Assembly: GCF_001669775.1 (NCBI RefSeq) | Contig: NZ_LXWK01000016.1 | Location: 496,001 to 560,000, forward strand | Direction: 5' to 3' | Length of the DNA stretch: 64,000 bases | DNA from: Rheinheimera sp. SA_1 | GTDB lineage: Bacteria; Pseudomonadota; Gammaproteobacteria; Enterobacterales; Alteromonadaceae | Translations under genes and position numbers: made by a program | The notes under the pieces: model-generated | What the model saw: the letters and a program-made list of their open reading frames with translations, nothing else | What the model was told of the DNA's origin: nothing | The model's database searches: none | Shown: positions 1-8,981 of the stretch, in pieces | Position numbering within the stretch: position 1 is the first letter of the stretch | Layout of the letters: the number at the start of each line of letters is the position of its first letter

Positions 1-603
1 TTCTTTTTTGGCATGAAATGCGGTCGAAGCTGCTGAAAAATAGAGACAAAGTGCTATATATGGAAAACAACGCAGCTCAGTGCCCGAATAAGTATCAACG
101 TTAATAGCACCGGTTGCAGCGCCTTTAAACTTATCTTGTTCCCGGCGACGGAAATGCTCCAGCACCGCGAGTCTGGAAATCTCACAGATTTTCTCTCTTG
201 GAAATGCTTGTGGGGAAAACTCATGGTCAGTAATAGAATGCAAACAGTATTTTTCGATTGGTAATTGTTCTTCGTTACAGGTAGACGTAATGAGTCGTAC
301 AGTGCCCGCCATATTGCCACTGGTCATATGTTTGACATAACAGTGAATTGAATGAGCATCAAAATCGTCGAGTTCCAGCTGGTTGGGCTTTTCTTCTTCG
401 AATTTCAGTTCTTCACAATAGACTTTGTGACGTAGTCGGAACACCTGCTCTTTTAATTCTTCAGTATTGGCAATATGCGGTTGCAAGAACTGCGAAAAGT
501 GCTTCGAAATATTATTCGCGTTATTACTGGCCAGCATGCCAATTACTTTTCGGACCAAGCCACCAATCACTGGAATTTTCTGCAATTTGTTTAAATGTTT
601 CAT
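1..603 (-). CDS. PEP-CTERM/exosortase system-associated acyltransferase (partial, 3' end off window)
   Basis: The minus strand reads open from an ATG at 603 to the left edge, 201 codons without a stop, so the C-terminus lies outside the window. The protein starts MKHLNKLQKIPVIGGLVRK and contains EQVFRLRHKVYCEE, a MAGTVRLI strand, EISRLAVLEHFRRR and FPYIALCLYFSA. These are hallmarks of the GNAT-fold N-acyl amino acid synthase-like family that accompanies exosortase A loci. Family members are thought to act in the PEP-CTERM/exopolysaccharide export system; the substrate here cannot be told. The PrsK/PrsR pair 2.2 kb away supports the call. An imperfect palindromic repeat begins about 18 bp upstream of the start. 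Confidence 0.88.
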   Translation of the reverse strand, partial: MKHLNKLQKIPVIGGLVRKVIGMLASNNANNISKHFSQFLQPHIANTEELKEQVFRLRHKVYCEELKFEEEKPNQLELDDFDAHSIHCYVKHMTSGNMAGTVRLITSTCNEEQLPIEKYCLHSITDHEFSPQAFPREKICEISRLAVLEHFRRREQDKFKGAATGAINVDTYSGTELRCFPYIALCLYFSAASTAFHAKKE

Positions 604-620
604 AACCGACCTGATCAATT

Positions 621-778
621 TATACCCGTCATCCTTGAAGCTGCAGAGGTCGACTTCGTTTGCTCACCTGAGCGTCAGTCCAAACCAGTCACATAAGACA
701 ACTATGCTCCGGGCCGGGCTGGTGTTCCAGTCTCGCTCACTTGTCTTCTACCTGCATCGTCAATAATTTCGTGTATCG
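621..778. repeat. Intergenic imperfect palindromic repeat, copy A
   Basis: This stretch shares its layout with 17441-17564. An outer arm (CATCCTTGAAG, 630-640) is answered by a near-complementary TGCATCGTCAAT at 753-764. In the middle is AGTCACATA..ACTATGCTCC, as in copy B. It lies just upstream of the acyltransferase start, so a transcript starting beyond it would carry the folded element in its leader. Elements of this look are, from memory, widespread between genes in gammaproteobacteria; the family name was not established. Confidence 0.6.
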
Positions 779-1001
779 AGGTGAAATGCTTTGCTGGCAG
801 GACCGAACAAACCTACCGCAAAAGTACCATTCATTTTTCAGAACCTGAAAGGTCAACCGCCCCTGGCTAGTACTACAAACTTTTGTTTTGATTAAATTTT
901 ATTCTAAGCCTTTGTAATGGACTCAGTCACCGGCACATTTCTGACAAAGCCATCTCAAACTTATAGCAATATTCATTTCCAGTATAGAGACATGCGCTAA
1001 C
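779..1001. other. Spacer between acyltransferase and patatin genes
   Basis: No convincing gene. I looked for a sigma-54 promoter (GG-N10-GC) for the acyltransferase, as expected for the PrsR regulon. None with correct spacing was found; the nearest minus-strand candidate, around 964-980, has spacing one base too long. No terminator hairpin was evident downstream of the patatin gene. Confidence 0.4.
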
Positions 1002-1901
1002 TTAAAGCAATTCAAACTGTTTCTCACGTTGATGGATCACTAAATCATGCTTTAACCAGTTTAATTTTTGCGGAATAACCGTCATCGCAGTGTCGTATCC
1101 CTGGCGTAACAAAATCAGTTTTTTCTCAATAGGTAACGCAAAATCGACCGAAGAAACCGAGCCGGTGTTGATAAGTACCGTATTGTGCCAGTATTGCGCA
1201 TGGACATATTCCCGGGACATTGCGGTCATAAAAGTTTGGATCAGCATCAGGATATACGACACCAGAGGAAAATAACGGTGCTTTAAAATGGGCCGATCTT
1301 CGTTATCGCTTTTCAACCGGAAACACACCACCGGCACCGCCCGTCCCGACCAATCTTGGTGTAATGCATCTTCTGCCAGAATGACACCATCAGCCATCAC
1401 GTGATTTTCAAAAGTTTTAAACGAGAACAGCAATGGGATCGACATCGAAAAACGTACAGCCTGCGACACTTTCATATCCGGCGTCCGTTCTTTATTAAAA
1501 ATAACCGGCCCACCGCCATTGATATCGGTGGCTAACACGTGCAAATCGAGTTTCAAATCACGAAACAACACTCCATCCAGTTCTTTATCCATCCAGTTCT
1601 CAAACGTATCCCCACTGGACAAACCACCGGTTCGGATCAGATTGAGTAATGAAAACCCTTTAAACTGTTTAAAATCAGTATGTAAGGCCAATTTTTGCAT
1701 TTCTTCTATCGACTTTCCGGCAGCCAGCATCGCCGCGACTATACTGCCGCCAGAGACGCCGACAACATGCGCATAGGATAATTCCAAATCCTCCAGCGCC
1801 ATCAAAATACCCACATAGCAGGGTAATCTGGTGCCGCCGCCGGAAAAAATTGGCACAATTTCCTGAATTTTCTGAGGTTTTTGTTCTGGCACAGCCGTCA
1901 T
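1002..1901 (-). CDS. Patatin-like phospholipase
   Basis: About 299 residues. Near the N-terminus is the oxyanion-hole motif SGGGTRLP, followed by the nucleophile elbow GVSGGS (Ser about 50). A DG motif in NHVMADGV supplies the catalytic Asp of the Ser-Asp dyad. Family members hydrolyse acyl esters of membrane lipids. The start at 1901 is preferred because GGAG stands six bases before it; a longer frame reaching 1985 lacks a comparable site. No signal peptide is seen, so the protein is probably cytoplasmic or membrane-associated. It is divergent from the protease/prsK/prsR group. A role in exosortase function cannot be shown. Confidence 0.85.
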   Translation of the reverse strand: MTAVPEQKPQKIQEIVPIFSGGGTRLPCYVGILMALEDLELSYAHVVGVSGGSIVAAMLAAGKSIEEMQKLALHTDFKQFKGFSLLNLIRTGGLSSGDTFENWMDKELDGVLFRDLKLDLHVLATDINGGGPVIFNKERTPDMKVSQAVRFSMSIPLLFSFKTFENHVMADGVILAEDALHQDWSGRAVPVVCFRLKSDNEDRPILKHRYFPLVSYILMLIQTFMTAMSREYVHAQYWHNTVLINTGSVSSVDFALPIEKKLILLRQGYDTAMTVIPQKLNWLKHDLVIHQREKQFELL

Positions 1902-2042
1902 AACCACTCCGGGAATGCAACCTGGTTGCATAATAACTTTCAGTATGTACCAATTTGCTAAAGATGCTAATTCAGTTTCGCCCAAGCCACCGACTGGTTT
2001 ACACTAAAACCTCGTTTACCTGATACAAGGATGAAGTGTGCA

Positions 2043-2786
2043 ATGAAACTGTTTTGGATAACGTGCCTCGGAATTTTCAGCGTTGCTGCAACGGCCAATA
2101 ATCTGCCGCAACTCATTCCCCAAATAAAGCCAGCAGTTGTTGCCATCGCTTTGTATAACCCAACCGGTTCGCCCAGGTTAAAACTCATAGGCAGTGGTTT
2201 TGTAGTCGCCCCGGGCAATCAAATCGTTACCAACCATCATGTGGTTTCAAAATTACCCGACGAAAGCAAAAACGAACGTTACGTTGTGTTATCCGGACAT
2301 GGACAGGTTCCGGTTGTGCACCCTATTCTTTCCAGAAAAAATGACCCGATCCACGACTTAGCAGTGCTAAAAATTACTGCAACTTTGCCGGCGCTGAAAC
2401 TCGCCGACAGTGAGTACACGCCTGAAGGAACCGCATTGGCATTTACCGGGTATCCGATCACCGGCGTGTTGGGGCTGTATCCGGCAACACATCAGTCGAC
2501 ATTAAGCGCTGTTACGCCTATTGCTATTCCACAAGACAACTCTAAGACGCTGAATCCAAAAACACTGCGGCAACTTCAGCAACCTTTTATGGTGTATCAG
2601 CTGGACGGCACTGCCTATCCTGGCAATAGCGGCAGCGCTTTGTATCGTCAGGAAGATGGCGTCGTGGTGGCGGTCATTAATATGGTACTGGTCAAAGGCA
2701 GTCGTGAAGCGGTGCTCAGCGACCCTAGTGGTATTGCTTATGCCATTCCGGTCGTACATCTGCATCAACTACTTGCTCAACCTTAA
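2043..2786 (+). CDS. Exported trypsin-like serine protease
   Basis: The protein starts MKLFWITCLGIFSVAATA, a clean Sec signal peptide. It then shows GSGFVV..NQIVTNHHVV (catalytic His), HDLAVLKI (Asp) and YPGNSGSALY (Ser in GNSGSA), the S1/trypsin-like triad in order. About 247 residues; no PDZ domain is visible, unlike DegP/DegS. An in-frame ATG at 2031 would add four residues, but the AAGG sequence would then abut the start codon, so 2043 was chosen. It ends 14 bp before prsK in the same direction, suggesting co-transcription with the PEP-CTERM sensor. The likely location is the periplasm. Confidence 0.82.
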   Translation: MKLFWITCLGIFSVAATANNLPQLIPQIKPAVVAIALYNPTGSPRLKLIGSGFVVAPGNQIVTNHHVVSKLPDESKNERYVVLSGHGQVPVVHPILSRKNDPIHDLAVLKITATLPALKLADSEYTPEGTALAFTGYPITGVLGLYPATHQSTLSAVTPIAIPQDNSKTLNPKTLRQLQQPFMVYQLDGTAYPGNSGSALYRQEDGVVVAVINMVLVKGSREAVLSDPSGIAYAIPVVHLHQLLAQP

Positions 2787-2800
2787 GGTCTGACTTACCC

Positions 2801-4828
2801 ATGTTTGAAAACTTCCAGCCTGGTCATTTTGGTTTTGCCCTTGCAGCTTTGGGCTACGCATTGTTTTGGACTTTGCAGCTGACCGTAAAAACCCAAACTG
2901 CGCACAAACATTTATTAAGCACCTACACCATCCTCAGTGTGTTGTGGGCTTTTGATAATTTTCGCGGTAACGAACTGCCTTTTGTCGAACTCAGTTCGTT
3001 CCTGATTGAAAGCACGCACAAAATGCTACTGGCGCTTTTTTTGCTGGCGGCACTTAATCGTACCGACGTAACAATCAGCCAACTTTTTTCCACCGCAAAA
3101 ATCAGAATTGTTTGCCTGATATTTGTCAGTTGGCTGGTGTTTGGTGGCTGGATATACGCCGATCTCGGCGCAAGGCTAATGGGAACTTTGCTGCTGACGG
3201 TGGTGATGTTGGCGTTGATTGAAGCAATTTATCGGCAGTCCGGCAGTCAAAAATGGCAGTTCAAGCCAATGATTATTGCCTTAAGCATATGTTTACTATT
3301 AGATTTTTATCTCTTGGCCGAAGCTGCCTTGTTAGGTAAAGTCAATCAACAAACCTGGCAGGCACGTGGTTTTGTGCATGTGATGATGTTGCCGTTTTTA
3401 GTGGTTGCAGTAAAACGGATTAAATCCTGGGGCATCAATGTTTATGTCTCCCGCGATATCGTGTTGCAAAGTTCCTTGGTGCTCGCAGCCGGCGTATATT
3501 TGTGTTTATTAGCGATTGTCGGTTATTACCTGAGCTACATCGGCGGCAATTGGACCACGCTACTGCAAGTGGTGTTTGTAGTGGTAGGCACCGCATTGTT
3601 TTGTACGCTGGTATTTTCTGATGCTATTCGCCGTAAGTATAAAGTCTTCATTGAAAAGCACTTTTTTGCCAATACTTTTGATTATCGGGAAAAATGGGTT
3701 GAATTAACCCGAGAGCTGAAAAAAGTCGAAATTGCCAACCACAATGCACCTGCGGTGTGCCTGACAGCCTGGTGCAAAGCAATTGGTTATAGTGATGGAG
3801 CTTTAGTTAAACTCCCGGCAGCAGCTGAGCCGGAAGTACTGGCGACGACACCGAACTATCAACTGAGCGCTGCCGATTTACAAATTGCCGCCATTTATCA
3901 GCAAAAATTCGGCAATAAAAATTGGTTGCTGGATTTCAGTGACCTGAATGACCACGACGTCAAAGCAATTCATCACGAGCTGAACGGGATGACCGAAACT
4001 TTTGCATTATTAGTGCCCTTCTATCAAAACAACCAATTATGGGGCTGTTGCCTGTTAAAACCATTGGCGACCGAGCATTTAAAACTGAACTGGGAATTGC
4101 GTGATTATCTGAATGCGGTATCAGAACAAATTTCCAGTTATCTGTTTATGAGTGAAGCCAGTAAAGAACTGTCTGAAAACGCCCAATTTATGGCATTTAG
4201 TCGAATGTCCGCCTTTGTCGTTCACGATTTAAAAAATGTGAAAGCACAAATCGATATGTTGCTAAAAAATGCCAAACGTCATCGCCATAACCCGGAATTT
4301 GTCGACGATGCTTTTGAAACCATCGAAGCTATGCAAAGCAGGCTGCAAAATATGTTGTCGCAGCTGACCCAAAAACAAAGTGGTATCGAGCATAAAAAAA
4401 CTGTGGTGATGGCGCGGTTGTTACAACAGTTAATTACTGAACGTTGTGCCGAGCATGAGCCGTTGCCGAAACTGCAGATTATTCAGGACTGCGAACTGTA
4501 TATCGACCATGAGCGGCTGTGCAATATCCTGTTCCATCTGATTGATAATGCGCAACAAGCGACAGCAGCTGATGGGTCAGTAACGGTAGAACTAGATGTG
4601 CAGAATGACAGCATGATCCTGAAAATTATTGATACCGGCTGTGGCATGAGCGCGGAATTTATTAAAGAACGTTTGTTTAAACCATTTGATACCACCAAAG
4701 GTAACGCTGGTATGGGTATTGGCGCCTATGATGCCCAAAATTTTATTCAACAAAATCAGGGACAACTTTCGGTATTCAGTGAAGTGAATATTGGATCTAC
4801 CTTTACTATTCAGCTTCCTTTACACTAA
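2801..4828 (+). CDS. prsK: PEP-CTERM system sensor histidine kinase PrsK
   Basis: 675 residues. The first ~290 hold about eight hydrophobic segments, followed by a GAF-like region (~320-450). The kinase core has the phospho-acceptor H475 in HDLKN, then an ATPase domain with DTGCGM and RLFKPFDTTK followed by AGMGIGAYDAQ. The HDLKN box and the GMGIGAY ATP-lid are characteristic of PrsK, partner of PrsR in species with exosortase A. It probably senses an envelope or exopolysaccharide cue and phosphorylates PrsR. It overlaps the longest reading frame of prsR, but the chosen prsR start leaves a 25-bp gap. Confidence 0.93.
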   Translation: MFENFQPGHFGFALAALGYALFWTLQLTVKTQTAHKHLLSTYTILSVLWAFDNFRGNELPFVELSSFLIESTHKMLLALFLLAALNRTDVTISQLFSTAKIRIVCLIFVSWLVFGGWIYADLGARLMGTLLLTVVMLALIEAIYRQSGSQKWQFKPMIIALSICLLLDFYLLAEAALLGKVNQQTWQARGFVHVMMLPFLVVAVKRIKSWGINVYVSRDIVLQSSLVLAAGVYLCLLAIVGYYLSYIGGNWTTLLQVVFVVVGTALFCTLVFSDAIRRKYKVFIEKHFFANTFDYREKWVELTRELKKVEIANHNAPAVCLTAWCKAIGYSDGALVKLPAAAEPEVLATTPNYQLSAADLQIAAIYQQKFGNKNWLLDFSDLNDHDVKAIHHELNGMTETFALLVPFYQNNQLWGCCLLKPLATEHLKLNWELRDYLNAVSEQISSYLFMSEASKELSENAQFMAFSRMSAFVVHDLKNVKAQIDMLLKNAKRHRHNPEFVDDAFETIEAMQSRLQNMLSQLTQKQSGIEHKKTVVMARLLQQLITERCAEHEPLPKLQIIQDCELYIDHERLCNILFHLIDNAQQATAADGSVTVELDVQNDSMILKIIDTGCGMSAEFIKERLFKPFDTTKGNAGMGIGAYDAQNFIQQNQGQLSVFSEVNIGSTFTIQLPLH

Positions 4829-4853
4829 TAGAAACCTTTACACGGAACGTGAT

Positions 4854-6248
4854 ATGAAAACTTTACTCGCAATAGACGACGATTTGGGCATCCAGAAACA
4901 GTTAAAATGGAGTTTAACGGATTACGAAGTCGTTTTCGCAGAAGACCGTAATTCAGCCTTACAGCAAGTGCGCCGGTATGAACCTGCTGTCGTGACGCTA
5001 GACCTTGGTTTACCGCCAGATCCGACCAATGCCTCTGAAGGTATGGCATGTCTGACCGAAATTCTGCAGCACAACCCTGACACTAAAGTCATCGTCATTA
5101 CTGGCAGCACCGACACAGAGCATGCACTGCAAGCCGTGGCACTTGGCGCATATGACTATTACCAGAAACCGATTGATGTTGACGTGCTGAATGTGATTGT
5201 CGCCAGGGCTTTTAAACTCAGCGAACTGGAAGCGGAAAACCGGGTACTGAAATCGGCGAACTACAAAAGCCAGGATATCATCGGAAACAGCGAGTCCATT
5301 CTGAAAGCCTGCCGCATGGTGGAGAAAATCGCTCCGACTGAAATTACCACGTTATTGCTTGGCGAAAGTGGGACCGGTAAAGAAGTATTCGCCCGCTCTA
5401 TCCACAAACAAAGCCCAAGAGCAACCAAACCTTTTGTCGCCATCAACTGCGCATCGATCCCGGATAATTTACTGGAAAGTGAATTATTCGGTTATGAAAA
5501 AGGTGCTTTTACCGGCGCCCATAAAACCACTTTAGGAAAGATTGAAACCGCCAACGGTGGTACGCTGATGCTTGATGAAATTGGCGATATGCCATTGGCA
5601 TTGCAGGCAAAAATGCTGCGTTTTCTGCAAGAACGGGTCATTGAACGGGTTGGCGGTCGTAACGAAATTGAAGTTGATGTCCGGGTGGTCTGTGCAACTC
5701 ACCGCAATCTGGCGGAGATGGTGGCAGAGCAATCATTCCGTGAGGATTTGTTTTATCGTGTCAGCGAAATCACTTTAAATATTCCACCACTTCGCAACCG
5801 CGGTCAGGATATTGTGGTGATTGCCAAATCGCTGTTGCAAAAATTCAATCAAGAATTTAATACCAATATTCAAGGGTTTACCGAAGACGCTATCAATGCC
5901 ATGCTCGGCCATCGTTGGCCCGGCAACATCCGTGAACTACAGAACAAATTGAAATCTGCTGTCATCATGGCGGATAACAAATTTATCAGTGCCGAAGATT
6001 TGGGTTTAATCGTCGATCACAATGCCAGTTCGCCGCTCCTTACTTTACGAAAAGTCCGGGAGCAAGCGGAAACACAGGCAATAAGACATGCTTATAACCT
6101 GTCAAACGGCAATTTGTCGAAAACAGCGGATGTGCTTGGTGTGACCCGACCAACGCTGTATGCACTGATCGACAAGTATAAAATGCTCGATTTGCGGGCC
6201 CCTGATTCTGACAATCAGAACCAGGTTTCACCGGATCAATTAGCTTAA
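4854..6248 (+). CDS. prsR: PEP-CTERM-box response regulator PrsR, sigma-54 activator
   Basis: 464 residues from an ATG preceded by GGAA. An N-terminal receiver has phospho-acceptor D50 in VTLDLGLPPDP. A central AAA+ domain has Walker A GESGTGKE and the sigma-54 contact loop GAFTGA (about 217-222). The C-terminal Fis-type helix-turn-helix includes NLSKTADVLGVTRPTLY. PrsR is believed to bind an upstream PEP-CTERM box and activate RpoN-dependent promoters of PEP-CTERM protein genes. No gene with a C-terminal PEP-CTERM anchor was seen in this window, so its targets lie elsewhere. A longer frame from 4791 was rejected because it lies inside prsK. Confidence 0.94.
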   Translation: MKTLLAIDDDLGIQKQLKWSLTDYEVVFAEDRNSALQQVRRYEPAVVTLDLGLPPDPTNASEGMACLTEILQHNPDTKVIVITGSTDTEHALQAVALGAYDYYQKPIDVDVLNVIVARAFKLSELEAENRVLKSANYKSQDIIGNSESILKACRMVEKIAPTEITTLLLGESGTGKEVFARSIHKQSPRATKPFVAINCASIPDNLLESELFGYEKGAFTGAHKTTLGKIETANGGTLMLDEIGDMPLALQAKMLRFLQERVIERVGGRNEIEVDVRVVCATHRNLAEMVAEQSFREDLFYRVSEITLNIPPLRNRGQDIVVIAKSLLQKFNQEFNTNIQGFTEDAINAMLGHRWPGNIRELQNKLKSAVIMADNKFISAEDLGLIVDHNASSPLLTLRKVREQAETQAIRHAYNLSNGNLSKTADVLGVTRPTLYALIDKYKMLDLRAPDSDNQNQVSPDQLA

Positions 6249-6262
6249 GTATTGGTTCTACT

Positions 6263-6284
6263 CCAGCAGACGCTGGTGTTTTTG
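6263..6284 (+). terminator. Probable rho-independent terminator after prsR
   Basis: CCAGC-AGAC-GCTGG followed by TGTTTTTG, 15 bp after the prsR stop. The stem is short (5 bp), so this is only moderately supported. Confidence 0.5.
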
Positions 6285-6642
6285 TGCTTTTTGCAACAAC
6301 ACCAGCTGCTATCAGCCCCTCGATAAATCCCCAAATACGCAATGGCGACGGTAGAGCAGCGGCATGCGAACGAGTATTGCACCCTAGCGAGCGCTGCGCT
6401 ACTTCAAGGAAGACTGGTATAAACTCTGGGTCGACGTTTGCCTTTTCTGCCTCTCTACTTTTACCGATCCTCAATAGTGTAAACAAAAACTAGCGAAATA
6501 CTCTACACCCAGCACTGCCCCACAATCTGCCCAACAATTCACCACATAGCCTTTTGCATACCATTTATGACGCAATAACTCGCCGCCTGCTTCCGCATTC
6601 AAGTTGCCAGTTGTTTCGTGATAGGCACAAAGTAGTGGGTAT
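6285..6642. other. Gene-free spacer, possible dispersed repeat
   Basis: No credible gene. The block 6290-6440 is more GC-rich than its surroundings. Translated on the minus strand it gives PSPLRIWGFIEGL..AAGVVAKSTK, a string that I recall from spurious short proteins annotated in other gammaproteobacteria. It may therefore be a dispersed non-coding repeat. This recollection is not verified. Confidence 0.3.
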
Positions 6643-6669
6643 AAAAAAACCCGCCGAAGCGGGTTTTTT
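6643..6669 (-). terminator. Strong terminator of the TonB2-type operon
   Basis: AAAAAACCCGC-CGAA-GCGGGTTTTTT forms a symmetric GC stem flanked by A and T runs. It sits 13 bp after the TPR gene stop and could also work on the plus strand. Confidence 0.9.
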
Positions 6670-6681
6670 ACAAGCGATGAC

Positions 6682-7938
6682 TTACAGGGAAATGCCTTTT
6701 TTCTCAGCACGTTCTCTGATATAGCCTGTCCAGCTGCTTGCGGCTTTGGCTTGGCCGTTGTCGCGAGCTAACTGGTTATGGCGATATGCATCTTTAAGCT
6801 TAGCTTGATAGAAATAAGCTTCCATCAGTGCAATGTGTACCCGGCCTTTGTCTTTGACACCAACTTCCAGCGCTTTTTGCAGTGCTGGGACGGCGGCAGA
6901 TTCTTTGCCGGCCATCAGCAATGCAGTGCCTTGACGACGATAGGCTTCCCCATCGTTTTCAAGCTTGGCAAGTTCACCGTAGTAAACTGCTGCTTTGTCA
7001 AATTCACGTGCTGAGTTGTAAGAACCTGCGATACTCGACAGTGTGCTGCGATCTTTTTTCAGCACACCAGCTTTCATATGCTTCTCAAGCAAAGCTGCTG
7101 CACGGTAAGGAACGTTATTATTGTTGTACATATTAGCCAACATTTTAATTTCGTTATCTGTCTTCATAAAACCTTGCTTATAAGCAAGCTCAAATGCAGC
7201 CAGCGCCTCACCGTACCGTTCATTTATACTATAGAACTGACCTAACTGAACCCATAAGCTTTTATCTTCAGGGAAGATAACAACCGCAGATTCCAGTACT
7301 TCAACAGCTTTTTTGAAATTCTTGAGCTCATAATAAGCACCAAGTTTCATCATATAAGCTTCTTTCTTCGGCGTTTTGTAACCTGCAATAGCCAGGTCTG
7401 CCGGAGAAATCACTTTATTGAATTGCTTCATTTCGTAATAGCAGTTTGCCATCCGAATATATACATCTGAATGAGTTTCACCGGTGAAATCCATCCATTT
7501 TGTATAATAATCAAGCGCTTGTTGAAACTTTTTGTCCTGAAGACTTAAGTCAGCAATATTACGAAGCAAACCCGCTTGATCAGTAAAACTAAGAACATCC
7601 AGCTTTACAGCATCCATCAGGTATTGCCGGGCTTTTACTGCATCTCTTTCGATGTAGAGTCGGCCCAGAAAGCTATATAAATAAGCTTTGTCAAACGGGG
7701 CTGTCGGTTCAACACCAGCCAAAGCCGCTATTGCTTCACTAATTTTTTCTTGACCATACAGTTCATAGGCTTTAACGATTGCTTTACCAACCTTCTCACC
7801 AACCGCTTGCGATTTTCTTGCTTTGCGTTCAGCAATTTTAGCGGCGTCAGGCGCTGCATAAGCAGTACTGACTGGTAACGCCATCACACCAATGGTGGCA
7901 AATACTACAAGAGCTGATGTTAATTTATTCAACTTCAT
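6682..7938 (-). CDS. Periplasmic TPR protein of the TonB2-type system
   Basis: 418 residues with an N-terminal signal peptide (MKLNKLTSALVVFATIGVMA...AYA) followed by repeated ~34-residue helical units typical of tetratricopeptide repeats, for example AYLYSFLGRLYIERD, VYIRMANCYYEMKQF and LWVQLGQFYSINERYGEAL. It is last in the operon, two bases after tonB. TPR proteins of this kind occur after TonB2-class genes in Vibrio and Shewanella relatives and are thought to assist assembly of the energy-transducing complex. The exact role is not established by the sequence. Confidence 0.85.
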   Translation of the reverse strand: MKLNKLTSALVVFATIGVMALPVSTAYAAPDAAKIAERKARKSQAVGEKVGKAIVKAYELYGQEKISEAIAALAGVEPTAPFDKAYLYSFLGRLYIERDAVKARQYLMDAVKLDVLSFTDQAGLLRNIADLSLQDKKFQQALDYYTKWMDFTGETHSDVYIRMANCYYEMKQFNKVISPADLAIAGYKTPKKEAYMMKLGAYYELKNFKKAVEVLESAVVIFPEDKSLWVQLGQFYSINERYGEALAAFELAYKQGFMKTDNEIKMLANMYNNNNVPYRAAALLEKHMKAGVLKKDRSTLSSIAGSYNSAREFDKAAVYYGELAKLENDGEAYRRQGTALLMAGKESAAVPALQKALEVGVKDKGRVHIALMEAYFYQAKLKDAYRHNQLARDNGQAKAASSWTGYIRERAEKKGISL

Positions 7939-7940
7939 AG

Positions 7941-8561
7941 TTAACCTCCGGCTGCATCAAGATTGAAGTCAAGCTGAACTTTTTGGCCTGTTTGCTTCAA
8001 AGCTTTGCCATTTTCAATCTTCGGTGAATATTTCCAGCGCTTTAGCGCACGGATTGCTTCACGGTCGAATACGCGTTTTGGTTCAGCATTGATCACTTCA
8101 ACTTCGTCGACACTACCGTCTTCCATGATAGAAAACCGTAATTGTACCCAACCGTTGATACCATCACGTGCCGCCTGAACCGGATACTTAGGTTCAATCC
8201 GCACGATTGGTGTTGCGTCACCATCACGCATTAAAGCGCCTGAAGGATCACCAAGACCAGCACTTGCACCACCCAAATCGATCGTTGGCACATTAAAACC
8301 AATCGCACTAGCGTCGTTGTTGTTGCTTTCAGACACCACTTGCTGCTTCGGAGGCTCCGGAGGCGGCGGTGGTGGCGGTGGCGGAACCCGTGTCCGGGTC
8401 TGAGCTTTTGACTCAGGCGGAGGCGAGTTTAATTCAATAACGATTTGTTCCTTCTTCGCGTTGGTGAACGTATCATCCCCACCTACCAGGAATGCCATCA
8501 ACACGTACAGGAAAAACGTTATTACCGCACCGACGATGAGTGATAGTAATAACCTAACCAT
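7941..8561 (-). CDS. tonB: TonB family energy transducer (TonB2 type)
   Basis: 206 residues. An N-terminal membrane segment (LLLSLIVGAVITFFLYVLMA) is followed by a proline-rich spanner with nine consecutive prolines and EPPKQQ. The C-terminal TonB fold has IEPKYPVQAARDGINGWV and RVFDREAIRALKRWKY. The short length and lack of a long Lys-Pro repeat match the TonB2 class rather than E. coli TonB. It couples proton-motive force from ExbB/ExbD to outer-membrane receptors. It lies between exbD and the TPR gene with 2-bp gaps, so translation is probably coupled. Confidence 0.93.
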   Translation of the reverse strand: MVRLLLSLIVGAVITFFLYVLMAFLVGGDDTFTNAKKEQIVIELNSPPPESKAQTRTRVPPPPPPPPPEPPKQQVVSESNNNDASAIGFNVPTIDLGGASAGLGDPSGALMRDGDATPIVRIEPKYPVQAARDGINGWVQLRFSIMEDGSVDEVEVINAEPKRVFDREAIRALKRWKYSPKIENGKALKQTGQKVQLDFNLDAAGG

Positions 8562-8563
8562 AA

Positions 8564-8968
8564 TTACTTAGTCTCCGCCGCGATCGAAATCTTCAGATCT
8601 GAACCAGCAATTTTAATCTGATCCATCACCTGAACTACGACACCGTGCTTCGCTTCTTTATCCGCTTGTACGATAACTGTGTCAGTTGGAGATTCAGCTA
8701 ACAGCTTTTCGATTGTTGCGCCCACACGCTCAGGGTCAACAGCACGTTTATCTAACCAAATTTCGCCATTTGCGCGGATTGCCACGAAAATAGTTGCTGA
8801 AGGTTTAGTCTGTGCTTTCGCTGCTTTTGGTTTGTTTACGTCAATACCAGCTTCTTTCACGAACGAGGTCGTAACGATAAAGAAGATCAGCATGATGAAA
8901 ACAACGTCAAGCATTGGCGTTAAGTCAATTGCTGCTTCTTCTTCCCCACGTCTAATTTTACGTGCCAT
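8564..8968 (-). CDS. exbD: ExbD biopolymer transport protein
   Basis: 134 residues. A cytoplasmic RKIRRGEEEAAIDLTPMLD precedes a single membrane segment beginning DVVFIMLIFFIV, carrying the conserved membrane Asp, and a periplasmic domain with a late TVIVQADKEAKHG strand. This is the standard ExbD/TolR fold. It forms the proton-conducting channel with ExbB and passes energy to TonB. It lies 13 bp after exbB and 2 bp before tonB. Confidence 0.94.
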   Translation of the reverse strand: MARKIRRGEEEAAIDLTPMLDVVFIMLIFFIVTTSFVKEAGIDVNKPKAAKAQTKPSATIFVAIRANGEIWLDKRAVDPERVGATIEKLLAESPTDTVIVQADKEAKHGVVVQVMDQIKIAGSDLKISIAAETK

Positions 8969-8981
8969 AAATTACTCTCTA

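Noticed and set aside
779-1001. Sigma-54 promoter for the exosortase acyltransferase
   Set aside because: No GG-N10-GC arrangement with correct spacing on the minus strand was found.
6040-6486. 148-codon minus-strand frame overlapping the end of prsR
   Set aside because: It covers prsR coding sequence and the prsR terminator and has no ribosome site; treated as non-coding.
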